Source: Desulfonatronovibrio magnus (GTDB taxonomy: Bacteria > Desulfobacterota > Desulfovibrionia > Desulfovibrionales > Desulfonatronovibrionaceae). Taken from it: a stretch of 64,000 nt of DNA. This document shows, one piece after another, positions 56,416 through 64,000 of this stretch. The DNA is taken from the NCBI RefSeq assembly GCF_000934755.1, contig NZ_JYNP01000016.1, forward strand, positions 62,001-126,000, written 5' to 3'. Each line of letters opens with the position of its first letter. Position 1 is the first letter of the stretch. The position numbers and the translations under genes were made by a program. The notes beneath the pieces were generated by a model. It was not told the origin of the DNA. It saw only the letters and a program-made list of their open reading frames with translations, and ran no database searches.

Positions 56416-58458
56416 GTGACAGAAAATACAAGCATTATGCCAGGCGAAAAGCCAAGAGTACTCCTGGTAGATGATGAGGATCAATTTCGCACCACCCTTG
56501 CCAAAAGGCTTGAAGCCAGGGGTTATCATGTAATTGACGTTGATAACGGTGAAGATGCCATGAAGGCTATCCGGCATGAAGATCCGGAAGTAGTGGTCCT
56601 TGATCAGAAGATGCCTGACATGGATGGGGTTGAAACCCTTCAGGAATTGAAAAAAATCAAGCCCGAAGTTCAAATTATCATGCTTACTGGACATGGCGAT
56701 ATTGAACTGGCCCGCTTGACTGGAAGACATGATGTACTGGCATTCATGCAGAAGCCTGCAGAAATTGAAGAGCTTATCGAAAAGATTGAAATCGGCAGAC
56801 AGGAATACCGCTATGCCATGCAGCGCAATGAAATACCCTTTGTTGAGGAAAAAAATCTTAAAAGCTGGCTTATTGGTTCTGAAGGTTCCCGTCCTGGCAT
56901 CATCATCCTGGGAGCAATAATCTTTTTGACCCTGTTTTTCATGCCTGCTCCGGAAAAGCTGATCACAATGCTTTCCGTAGAAAAGGGAACTCCCCAGGAT
57001 GAAATGATTCGGGGCTATGCTCAATTCCGAAATTTGGCCGAGGGCCAGACCATTGCTGAGTTCTATGGTAGGCTGGCACCTTACAACCTTGAAGGTGAAA
57101 GAGAGATCCAGGCTGCTGCCCAGCGCGCCAAAGTAATGGTTGGCGTTCTGGTGATTGCAGCACTGTTCTGGGCTACAGCAGCCATACCCATTGGCGTAAC
57201 TGCCATGCTCATAGCAGTTATCATGTACTTTTTCCAGGTACTACCGCCCACAGGGGTAGCCAAGGCATTTGCCTCTGATGCTGTGTTCTTTATCTTCGGA
57301 GTTCTGGCCATGGCTATGGCCATCAGCAAGACTGGACTTGACAAGCGCATTGGTCTCCTTGTGCTTTCCCCTACTACGTCCATTTTGAAAATGGGGCTGA
57401 TTTTTGCCCCCATGGTGGCAGTATGTGCTTCATTCCTCTCCGAGCACGCCATCATTGCTTTCATAGCACCCATCTTCATGCTGGTATACCTTTCCGCCAT
57501 TAAGACTGGAGGCCTATCGCAAGATAAAACGCTGGTGGTCATGATGCTCCTGACCCTTAACTATGCCTGTAATGTTGGAGGGCCCGGTTCTCCCGCAGCT
57601 GGTGGACGAAACGTTGTCATGATTCAGATTCTGAGTGATTATGGCATTAATATTACTTTTGCTCAGTGGGTCATGTACGGTCTGCCTTTTGTTCCAGTCA
57701 TGGCTCTCATTGTCGGCCTTTATTTCTATCTGTGGGGCAGAAACAAAGTCAAAATTAAGGCCTTGGACATTGCTGCCAATGTACGGCGTGAAGCTGACAA
57801 AATCGGAAAGATGACTCAGGCGGAATACAGGACAGCCATTGTGCTGGTCCTGCTTATCTTCTGTTGGTCTGCATTCTCTGGTATTTATGGCATGGGTGGT
57901 CCGGTTATATTAGCTCTGGTAGCCCTGAACATACTTGGTATACTTCGCTTCAAGGACATTGCCCACATCCATTGGGGCCCAGTATTTTTGTATGCTGGTG
58001 CAACTGCCATGGGTTATGGTCTGGCTTCAACAGGAGCTGCTCTGTGGGTAGCTGATCTTTTTGTAGCAGCGCTGCCGACCTTCCTGTCGCAATCAGGTGC
58101 AGGACTGGCCATTGCGTCATCTATTCTGGTGGGCGTACTGACCAACTTTATGAGTGATGGAGCTACAGTGGCGGCCATTGGCCCCATTGTCGTGCCTATG
58201 GCGATCATTGCCGAAGCATCTCCGGTACAGGTAGGTCTGGCCGCAGCCTATGCTTCATCCTTTGCTCATATGCTTGTGGTAGGTACACCTAACAACGCTA
58301 TCATCTATGCTACAGCCAAGGATCCAAAAACTGGCGAACAACTGCTGACCATGGGTGACTTTTTCAAACATGGTTTCTTTGTTCTGCTTCTTTCCTGGGT
58401 TGTATTGTGGAGCTGGACGATTCTCGGTTACTGGCAGTGGTTGCCATGGCCCGCATAA
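56416..58458 (+). CDS. Receiver domain fused to DASS (SLC13-type) anion transporter
   Basis: A 680-residue fusion with GTG start, GGAGG upstream. Residues 12-125 are a complete receiver: acidic pair D19/D20, phosphoacceptor D63 (VVLDQKMPDMDG), T91, K113. After a linker (126-160) the membrane part begins: helix 161-178, a hydrophilic stretch 180-235, then ten or so helices. Transporter loops are GGPGSPAAGGRNVV and, near the end, VGTPNNAIIYA, with NFMSDGATVAAIGPIVVP between. The family moves divalent anions with Na+. The fusion implies that phosphorylation gates or tunes transport. Kinase 3 upstream is the likely donor. A terminator follows. Confidence 0.92.
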   Translation: MTENTSIMPGEKPRVLLVDDEDQFRTTLAKRLEARGYHVIDVDNGEDAMKAIRHEDPEVVVLDQKMPDMDGVETLQELKKIKPEVQIIMLTGHGDIELARLTGRHDVLAFMQKPAEIEELIEKIEIGRQEYRYAMQRNEIPFVEEKNLKSWLIGSEGSRPGIIILGAIIFLTLFFMPAPEKLITMLSVEKGTPQDEMIRGYAQFRNLAEGQTIAEFYGRLAPYNLEGEREIQAAAQRAKVMVGVLVIAALFWATAAIPIGVTAMLIAVIMYFFQVLPPTGVAKAFASDAVFFIFGVLAMAMAISKTGLDKRIGLLVLSPTTSILKMGLIFAPMVAVCASFLSEHAIIAFIAPIFMLVYLSAIKTGGLSQDKTLVVMMLLTLNYACNVGGPGSPAAGGRNVVMIQILSDYGINITFAQWVMYGLPFVPVMALIVGLYFYLWGRNKVKIKALDIAANVRREADKIGKMTQAEYRTAIVLVLLIFCWSAFSGIYGMGGPVILALVALNILGILRFKDIAHIHWGPVFLYAGATAMGYGLASTGAALWVADLFVAALPTFLSQSGAGLAIASSILVGVLTNFMSDGATVAAIGPIVVPMAIIAEASPVQVGLAAAYASSFAHMLVVGTPNNAIIYATAKDPKTGEQLLTMGDFFKHGFFVLLLSWVVLWSWTILGYWQWLPWPA

Positions 58459-58494
58459 GTCACTGAGACGGCTCAAGTAAATAGGATCATGTAC

Positions 58495-58528
58495 GGGGCG
58501 CGAAATATAATTCGCGCCCCATTATTAT
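58495..58528 (+). terminator. Terminator after the receiver-DASS gene
   Basis: GGGGCGCGAA pairs with TTCGCGCCCC (10 bp) around ATATAA at 58495-58520, followed by ATTATTATA. The T run is interrupted, so some read-through to the receiver gene 22 bp downstream is likely; an RNA hairpin that separates expression levels is another reading. Confidence 0.6.
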
Positions 58529-58541
58529 AAAGGACAACCTA

Positions 58542-58949
58542 TTGAACAAAGATAATATAGCTGTACTTTTAGTGGATGATGAGGAAGCCTTGCTAACCTC
58601 ATTGCAAAGAAGACTGCAGTTGCGCGGGTTCAATGTCTTCGTGGCCAACAGGGGTGAGGAAGCTCTTGGGCTGGCGCGGGAGGAAAATATTGATGTAGCA
58701 GTCCTGGATGTCAAAATGCCTGGAATGGACGGACGGGAACTTTTGCTTGCCTTGAAACAAGAACACCCTGACATGCAGATTATTATCCAGACAGGTCATG
58801 GAACGTTTGATCCAGGTGATCCAGAGATAGCAGATAAAATTTTTTCCTGCCTTGCAAAACCCTGCGACTTTTCATTGTTGAAACAAACTATTGTTAATGC
58901 GTATACAAACAAGTCATCAAGCTCATCATCAGGCTCATTTGAATCTTAA
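58542..58949 (+). CDS. Single-domain response regulator (receiver 5)
   Basis: 135 residues from a TTG start with AAAGGA upstream. Acidic pair D12/D13, phosphoacceptor D56 (AVLDVKMPGMDG), T84 and K106. The fourth-helix region (FDPGDPEIADKIFSC) differs from the other receivers and the end is a serine run (NKSSSSSSGSFES). No output domain. It is the last gene of the signalling cluster before sat. Confidence 0.9.
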   Translation: MNKDNIAVLLVDDEEALLTSLQRRLQLRGFNVFVANRGEEALGLAREENIDVAVLDVKMPGMDGRELLLALKQEHPDMQIIIQTGHGTFDPGDPEIADKIFSCLAKPCDFSLLKQTIVNAYTNKSSSSSSGSFES

Positions 58950-59019
58950 TTCTGATTTTTATTCACTAAATTATTCATCCTGCTCATATTTTAAAAATCT
59001 TTGATACTGACTTGCCCAC

Positions 59020-59125
59020 AATCCAATATTTACAGCGGCCCTTAAGTTGAGGCGTTAACTGGACTTTTCAGGCTGAAGGCTGAAGCTTGATTTTGCTGCA
59101 GGATTGTGGCGGTAAGTTACTAACT
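59020..59125. repeat. Intergenic repeat, family D copy 4 (partial)
   Basis: TTGCCCACAATCC, GTTGAGGCGTTAACTGGACTT, GGCTGAAGGCTGAAG and GCGGTAAGTTACTAACTA, in the family order but shortened. Confidence 0.75.
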
Positions 59126-59157
59126 AACTACATTCTTAACAAGCAACTAAAGCCAAA

Positions 59158-59290
59158 TTAGTAATAAATTCAGAGTATTATGGCTTTACCAAACAGATTA
59201 CTTCGGTCGCTCTGGCTCCCTTGGGGGTGACAGGTTTTGCGCAACTACATCCCTGACAGCTCAGATTTCATTGCGAGCGAGTCTTTTTAC
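59158..59290. repeat. Dispersed REP-like repeat, family C copy 4
   Basis: GTAATAAATTCAGAGTATTA, CGGTCGCTCTGGCTCCCTTG, CCCTGACAGCTCAGATTTCA and TTGCGAGCGAGTC. The right half is missing. Between 59291 and 59640 nothing else is recognisable. Confidence 0.82.
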
Positions 59291-59646
59291 CCTGATCAAC
59301 TTGATGGTTCCTCGCAGAGGCTATGCAAATTGCCTGAGAAGAGAATCATTTGCAACTATTTGTTGGCTTTGGCCAGCATATCCAAGATGATCTGCCTATC
59401 ATTTTTGTGATTTATTTAACATACTGAATTCTCATTTGCAAAATCTGTATACTGCCACGTTTGCTCACATCAAGAACTGTCCTATCCTCTTGATATTCTG
59501 TATGAAATGTCCTATTCATAAGCCCCCTAAACTTTATTTAAAAATTCCTCTTACTTTTTTTTAAAAAACAAGTTGCCTTTTCTACAAAATCCATGTAAGA
59601 AAAATCTAATTTGCACAAGGGCAAAAGAACATGCAATGAAATCAGT

Positions 59647-59664
59647 TAGTTATAATTTTAACAA
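59647..59664. promoter_or_regulatory. Rex-like operator candidate upstream of sat
   Basis: TAGTTAT-AATT-TTAACAA fits 12 of 14 fixed positions of TTGTTAA-N4-TTAACAA. It lies 78 bp upstream of the -35 candidate. Rex is known to repress sat in Desulfovibrio vulgaris Hildenborough in response to NADH. Confidence 0.35.
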
Positions 59665-59741
59665 GTCAGTGCTCAAGAAATTGCAATAAAGCTGATCATG
59701 AATTTTCTCGTTTTTTTATTTTGTTCTTCTGAAAAAAATTG

Positions 59742-59770
59742 TTGCAAATTTAAAATTTCATCACTATTAT
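59742..59770 (+). promoter_or_regulatory. Sigma-70-like promoter for sat
   Basis: TTGCAA and TATTAT separated by exactly 17 bp, 59 bp upstream of the start codon. A second Rex-like sequence (ATGTACA-TTTA-TTCACAA, 59769-59786, 11 of 14 positions of TTGTGAA-N4-TTCACAA) overlaps the expected transcription start, a good place for a repressor. Confidence 0.45.
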
Positions 59771-59828
59771 GTACATTTATTCACAAGGCTATTGATTATT
59801 ATAAGAAACAATTTAAGGAGGTTTGACA

Positions 59829-61133
59829 ATGTCCAAGCTGTTGCCACCCCATGGAGGGAAAGGTTTAACTGTATGTCTTCTGGAAGGAGCTGAAAAAGAT
59901 GCAGAGCTCAAAAAAGCACAGGGTCTGAAAAAGATTGAAATTCATCCCCAGGAAAAGGGAGACCTTATTATGATGGGGATTGGAGGTTTCAGCCCTTTAA
60001 CCGGATTCATGAACAAGGAAGATTGGAAATCTGTTTGTGAGAATTTTACACTCGCAGATGGAACATTCTGGCCTGTGCCTGTCATGCTTTCCGTTTCCAA
60101 GGATGAAGCAGATGCCATTAATGAAGGAGATGAAGTCACTCTGGAATGTGAAGGCGAAATATATGCCACTATGAAAATAGAAACTAAGTACGCTATGAGT
60201 GATGACGATAAGAAGTGGGAAGCTGAAATGGTATATAAGGGCAACGGAGAAGACTCTCAGGGAGATTTTCTCAAGACAGCTCTTGAAGACCATGTCGGAG
60301 TTCAGAAAGTAATGCAGAGAAAAGAAATCTGCCTTTCCGGTCCTGTCAAAGTTCTCTCTGAAGGCGACTACCCTACAAATCCAAAATACCGCGGTTCTTA
60401 TATGCGTCCTGCAGAAACCAGGAAAGCTTTTGAAGATCGTGGATGGTCAAAAATTGCAGCTCTTCAGCTGAGAAATCCTATGCACCGATCTCATGAGCAC
60501 CTTGCCAAAATTGCTGCTGATGTGTGCGATGGTGTACTCATCCACTCTCTCATCGGTAACCTGAAGCCCGGTGACATTCCTGCAGACGTTCGTCTGGAAT
60601 GCATTGAAACCCTCATTGACGGTTATTTTGTAAAAGACTTTGTGCTTCAGGCTGGATATCCTTTAGACATGCGTTATGCAGGTCCAAGGGAAGCTCTGCT
60701 TCATGCCACATTTCGTCAGAACTTCGGCATTTCACACATGATTATCGGCCGTGACCACGCAGGCGTGGGTGATTTCTATACTTTGTTTGAGGCTCAAGAA
60801 ATCTTTGACCGCATTCCTTATGCTACGGAAGAAGAGCGTGCCAAAGCTGAGCCAGGAAAGGCCCTGCTTTGCGAGCCCATGAAGATAGACTGGACATTCT
60901 ACTGCTACAAATGCGATGGTATGGCTTCCATGAAAACTTGCCCCCATGGCAAAAATGACAGGGTTATCCTGAGTGGTACCAAACTGCGCAAGGCGCTTTC
61001 AGAAGGTGAACCAGTTGTTGATCATTTTGGTCGTGAAGAAGTTCTGGACATTCTGCGAGCTTATTATGCAGGCCTTACTGAGAAGGTTGAAATTAAGATG
61101 CAGAAGGCCGCTTCCGGCGATGAAATGAAATAA
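59829..61133 (+). CDS. sat: Sulfate adenylyltransferase (ATP sulfurylase)
   Basis: 434 residues from ATG 59829, which has AGGAGG 8 bases upstream. It is the dissimilatory-type Sat. Active-site motifs: [13 protein letters not shown] (HxxH of the nucleotidyltransferase), [11 protein letters not shown], and the C-terminal [16 protein letters not shown] with two cysteine pairs that bind zinc in some members. It activates sulfate with ATP to APS and pyrophosphate in the cytosol, the first step of dissimilatory sulfate reduction. It has its own terminator, so aprBA are transcribed separately or by read-through. Confidence 0.98.
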   Translation: MSKLLPPHGGKGLTVCLLEGAEKDAELKKAQGLKKIEIHPQEKGDLIMMGIGGFSPLTGFMNKEDWKSVCENFTLADGTFWPVPVMLSVSKDEADAINEGDEVTLECEGEIYATMKIETKYAMSDDDKKWEAEMVYKGNGEDSQGDFLKTALEDHVGVQKVMQRKEICLSGPVKVLSEGDYPTNPKYRGSYMRPAETRKAFEDRGWSKIAALQLRNPMHRSHEHLAKIAADVCDGVLIHSLIGNLKPGDIPADVRLECIETLIDGYFVKDFVLQAGYPLDMRYAGPREALLHATFRQNFGISHMIIGRDHAGVGDFYTLFEAQEIFDRIPYATEEERAKAEPGKALLCEPMKIDWTFYCYKCDGMASMKTCPHGKNDRVILSGTKLRKALSEGEPVVDHFGREEVLDILRAYYAGLTEKVEIKMQKAASGDEMK

Positions 61134-61153
61134 TTGATTAAAGTATATATGAT

Positions 61154-61188
61154 CGGGCGTGACGAAATTCGCGCCCGGTTATTTTTTG
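61154..61188 (+). terminator. Rho-independent terminator of sat
   Basis: CGGGCG (61154-61159) pairs with CGCCCG (61172-61177), extended by GA/TC inside, then GTTATTTTTTG. Lies 20 bp after the sat stop. Confidence 0.8.
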
Positions 61189-61195
61189 TTTTCTC

Positions 61196-61224
61196 TTGAC
61201 AAATAAAGCAAGACGCAGTTATAT
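61196..61224 (+). promoter_or_regulatory. Sigma-70-like promoter for aprBA
   Basis: A consensus TTGACA and TTATAT separated by 17 bp, just after the sat terminator. The leader to aprB is about 125 nt and contains a hairpin-prone GGTCGGA...TCCGAACC at about 61270-61290. Confidence 0.6.
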
Positions 61225-61357
61225 GAAAGTTTAGCTTCATTGTAGCTGCTAACATTTGTTGGGAGGGGCGGTCGGAAATGTATCCGAACCGTCATAATAA
61301 TTGCCCGCTAAAGGGCATGGCAATGGTATACAAAAACCTACAATTAGGAGGAACATT

Positions 61358-61861
61358 ATGCCAACCTTTGTAAATCCGGAAAAGTGCGACGGCTGTAAGG
61401 GCGGAGAAAAGACAGCATGCATGTACATCTGCCCTAACGACCTGATGATCCTCGATCCTGAGGAAATGAAGGCTTACAACCAGGAGCCTGAAGCTTGCTG
61501 GGAATGCTATTCATGCGTAAAGATCTGCCCCCAGGGCGCCATTGGAGCACGTCCTTATGGTGACTTTGCACCCATGGGTGGAACATCTATCCCCATGCGC
61601 AGTGGATCAGACATTATGTGGACAATTCAGTTCCGTAATGGAAACATCAAGCGCTTCAAGTTCCCCATCAGAACAACTGAAGAAGGTTCCATCAAGCCTT
61701 ACGAAGGAAAACCTGATGCAGGCGATCTGGAAAACGAACTGCTCTTCACTGAAACTGAGCTGGCAAAGCCAAAAGAAGTATTGGGCAAGAAATTCGATGT
61801 TGATCAGCCTGAATTTACCCAGTGCTGGTTTGAGCCCTCTTGCGAACTTGGAAACAGATAG
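61358..61861 (+). CDS. aprB: Adenylylsulfate reductase, beta subunit
   Basis: 167 residues from ATG 61358, with AGGAGG upstream; the frame extends further 5' but without a site. Two 4Fe-4S clusters: CDGCKGGEKTACMYICPND and CWECYSCVKICPQG. The long C-terminal tail (from about residue 100) wraps around AprA in known structures. It passes electrons, probably from QmoABC, to the FAD of AprA. It is followed by aprA after 46 bp. Confidence 0.98.
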   Translation: MPTFVNPEKCDGCKGGEKTACMYICPNDLMILDPEEMKAYNQEPEACWECYSCVKICPQGAIGARPYGDFAPMGGTSIPMRSGSDIMWTIQFRNGNIKRFKFPIRTTEEGSIKPYEGKPDAGDLENELLFTETELAKPKEVLGKKFDVDQPEFTQCWFEPSCELGNR

Positions 61862-61907
61862 TTTTTTAGCTGAAAGCTGAATATAAAATTTTTAAGGAGG
61901 TATTTTT

Positions 61908-63896
61908 ATGCCAGTAATTCCATCTAAAAGTCAGAACATCGGTATCCCTCTTGCCGAGCCTGAAGTTGTAGAACTTGAGAAAGACATTCTCATGGTCGGC
62001 GGCGGCATGGGTTGTTGTGGAGCAGCCTTTGAAGTTAAGAAATGGGCTGATCCCCACAATATCAGTTACCTGATGGTTGACAAGGCAGCTCTTGAGCGCT
62101 CCGGTGCAGTTGCCCAGGGTCTTTCAGCCATTAACACATATGTTGGTGAAAATGATCCTGACGACTATGTACGCATGGTTCGCACAGACCTCATGGGTAT
62201 TGTTCGTGAAGACCTGATCTTCGACCTTGGACGTCACGTTGATGATTCAGTTCATCTGTTTGAAGAGTGGGGACTTCCCTGCTGGGTTAAAGATGAAAAT
62301 GGTAAGAACCTTGACGGTGCCCAGGCCAAGAAAAAAGGACTTTCACTGAGAACTGGCGCTACTCCTGTACGTTCAGGCCGCTGGCAGATCATGATCAACG
62401 GTGAATCCTACAAGGTAATTGTTGCTGAAGCTGCCAAGAATGCCATTGGACAGGACAACTACATTGAACGTCTGTTCATAGTAAAGCTGCTTCTCGACAA
62501 AAATGAGCCCAACCGTGTGGCTGGTGCAGTTGGATTTTCAACTCGCGAAAACAAAATCTACGTTATCAAATGTAATGCCATGCTGGTAGCATGCGGTGGT
62601 GCTGTTAACGTATATCGCCCAAGGTCAACTGGTGAAGGACTCGGACGTGCCTGGTATCCTGTATGGAACGCTGGTTCCACATACACCATGTGCGCCCAGG
62701 TTGGTGCTGAAATGACCATGATGGAAAACAGGTTCGTCCCTGCTCGTTTTAAGGACGGATACGGTCCTGTTGGCGCATGGTTCCTGCTCTTCAAAGCCAA
62801 AGCTACTAATGCCAAGGGTGAAGACTACTGCGTAACCAACCGTGAAATGCTCAAATCCTACGAAGATCAGGGATATGCTAAAGGTCAGATTATTCCTACT
62901 TGTCTGCGTAACCACATGATGATGAAAGAAATGAAAGAAGGTCGCGGTCCTATCTACATGGATACAGCAACTGCACTTCAGACTACTTTCAAAGAGCTGA
63001 GCAAGAAAGAACAGAAGCATCTCGAGTCAGAAGCTTGGGAAGACTTTCTTGACATGTGCGTTGGTCAGGCAAACCTGTGGGCTTGTCTGAACATTGAGCC
63101 TGAAAAAGTTGGATCAGAGATCATGCCTACAGAGCCTTATCTCTTGGGATCTCACTCAGGCTGCTGCGGCATCTGGGTTTCAGGACCAGACGAAGACTGG
63201 GTTCCAGACGATTACAAGATCAAAGCTGACAACGGCAAGATTTACAACCGTATGACTACTGTCAACGGACTGTGGACTTGCGCTGACGGCGTTGGAGCAT
63301 CAGGTCATAAGTTCTCTTCTGGTTCACATGCTGAAGGACGTATTGCTGGTAAGCAGATGGTTCGCTGGGTTGTTGATCATAAGGATTTCAAGCCTGAACT
63401 TGCACAGAGTGCAGCTGATCTGGCAAAAGAAATCTATCAGCCCTGGTACACTTATCAGGAAAATGTGGGTCAATCCACTGCTCCTGACATCAACGAAAAG
63501 TACATCACACCTAAGAACTTCATGATGCGTCTGATGAAGTACACAGATGAGTACGGCGGTGGATGTTCAACTTACTATACCACATCTGAAACACTTCTTG
63601 AAGTCTGCGAAAAGCATCTTGACTTGCTTGAAGAAGACTCCAAAAAGCTTTGTGCTCGCGACATGCATGAACTGCTCCGCGCATGGGAAAATTACCATCG
63701 CCTGTGGACAGTAAGACTGCACGTACTGCACATCAAATTCCGCAAGGAATCCAGATACCCCGGTTTTTACTATCGCGCCGACTATCTGGATCTCAACGAC
63801 AAGGAATGGAAGTGCTTCACTAACTCAAAATACAATCCGGCTGAGAAGAAAACAGACTTCTTTAAGAAGCCTTACTACCAGATCATTCCGGACTAA
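61908..63896 (+). CDS. aprA: Adenylylsulfate reductase, alpha subunit
   Basis: 662 residues, full length. A flavoprotein of the fumarate-reductase type: the FAD-binding loop is MVGGGMGCCGAAFEV near the N-terminus, with SGAVAQGLSAINTYVGEND and the catalytic-region ARFKDGYGPVGAW. It reduces APS to sulfite and AMP. AAGGAGG precedes the start. Coexpressed with aprB. The qmo genes that usually follow would lie beyond the right edge. Confidence 0.98.
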   Translation: MPVIPSKSQNIGIPLAEPEVVELEKDILMVGGGMGCCGAAFEVKKWADPHNISYLMVDKAALERSGAVAQGLSAINTYVGENDPDDYVRMVRTDLMGIVREDLIFDLGRHVDDSVHLFEEWGLPCWVKDENGKNLDGAQAKKKGLSLRTGATPVRSGRWQIMINGESYKVIVAEAAKNAIGQDNYIERLFIVKLLLDKNEPNRVAGAVGFSTRENKIYVIKCNAMLVACGGAVNVYRPRSTGEGLGRAWYPVWNAGSTYTMCAQVGAEMTMMENRFVPARFKDGYGPVGAWFLLFKAKATNAKGEDYCVTNREMLKSYEDQGYAKGQIIPTCLRNHMMMKEMKEGRGPIYMDTATALQTTFKELSKKEQKHLESEAWEDFLDMCVGQANLWACLNIEPEKVGSEIMPTEPYLLGSHSGCCGIWVSGPDEDWVPDDYKIKADNGKIYNRMTTVNGLWTCADGVGASGHKFSSGSHAEGRIAGKQMVRWVVDHKDFKPELAQSAADLAKEIYQPWYTYQENVGQSTAPDINEKYITPKNFMMRLMKYTDEYGGGCSTYYTTSETLLEVCEKHLDLLEEDSKKLCARDMHELLRAWENYHRLWTVRLHVLHIKFRKESRYPGFYYRADYLDLNDKEWKCFTNSKYNPAEKKTDFFKKPYYQIIPD

Positions 63897-63910
63897 AGAC
63901 AGCAATTAAA

Positions 63911-63943
63911 AGGCTGCGGGCAGTCCGCCCGCAGCCTTTTTTA
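63911..63943 (+). terminator. Rho-independent terminator of aprBA
   Basis: AGGCTGCGGGC (63911-63921) pairs with GCCCGCAGCCT (63927-63937) around AGTCC, followed by TTTTTTA. Strong by stem and T run. Beyond it, 63944-64000 shows no gene. Confidence 0.92.
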
Positions 63944-64000
63944 TGGTCTAAGTCCAAGCTGAACTGAGCACTGTGTTTTAGTTTGGCCTTAGGCCATTTT

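Overview
This window most likely comes from a sulfate-reducing Desulfobacterota bacterium of the Desulfovibrionales type. The right end carries the core of dissimilatory sulfate reduction: sat (ATP sulfurylase), then aprB-aprA (APS reductase). The rest fits this lifestyle: an Rnf complex, a selenocysteine-containing heterodisulfide-reductase-like protein, the anaerobic cobalamin pathway, a SulP transporter, a TauE/SafE permease and a CoA-disulfide-reductase/rhodanese. The genus cannot be fixed from the sequence alone.

Layout. 1-6000: anaerobic cobalamin genes (cbiD start, cbiL, a cbiX-cbiC fusion, cbiA) with an AAA-ATPase/PD-(D/E)XK gene translationally coupled into the run, plus guaD. 6000-13600: repeats, the selenoprotein (UGA at 7660, SECIS-like hairpin just after it), thiL, a PcrA/UvrD-like helicase, an alkaline-phosphatase-superfamily protein and a hypothetical. 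13660-15560: tRNA-Leu(TAA), an unknown/Fic gene pair, a long palindromic repeat and gene remnants. 15555-24620: SulP with STAS and cyclic-nucleotide domains, TauE/SafE, an orphan antitoxin, a GDT1-like Mn exporter behind a yybP-ykoY-type riboswitch, ogt, CoADR-rhodanese, rseC and uspA. 24700-30250: rnfCDGEAB, broken up by palindromic repeats. 30790-33760: cheD, a DUF2628 protein and prfC.

34078-58949 is the most unusual part: about 25 kb of signalling and transport genes directly upstream of sat-aprBA. It has two parallel modules, each with a CBS-pair protein, a DASS (SLC13-type) anion transporter, receiver-domain proteins and a convergent PEP-synthase-like protein. That protein keeps the ATP-grasp and phosphohistidine domains but has an unfamiliar C-terminal domain in place of the PEP/pyruvate barrel. 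A third part carries three membrane histidine kinases, several stand-alone receivers, and a protein in which a receiver is fused to a DASS transporter. I infer a phosphorylation-controlled anion (possibly sulfate) uptake system. A sigma-54 activator with an altered Walker B motif and a NifX-like protein precede it.

The intergenic DNA is unusually rich in dispersed repeats: a palindromic MITE-like family of about 150 bp, composite nested repeats, REP-like elements, and 7-bp tandem repeats at many sites. Several repeats lie inside operons. Promoter candidates and Rex-like operators are proposed ahead of sat and the selenoprotein gene.
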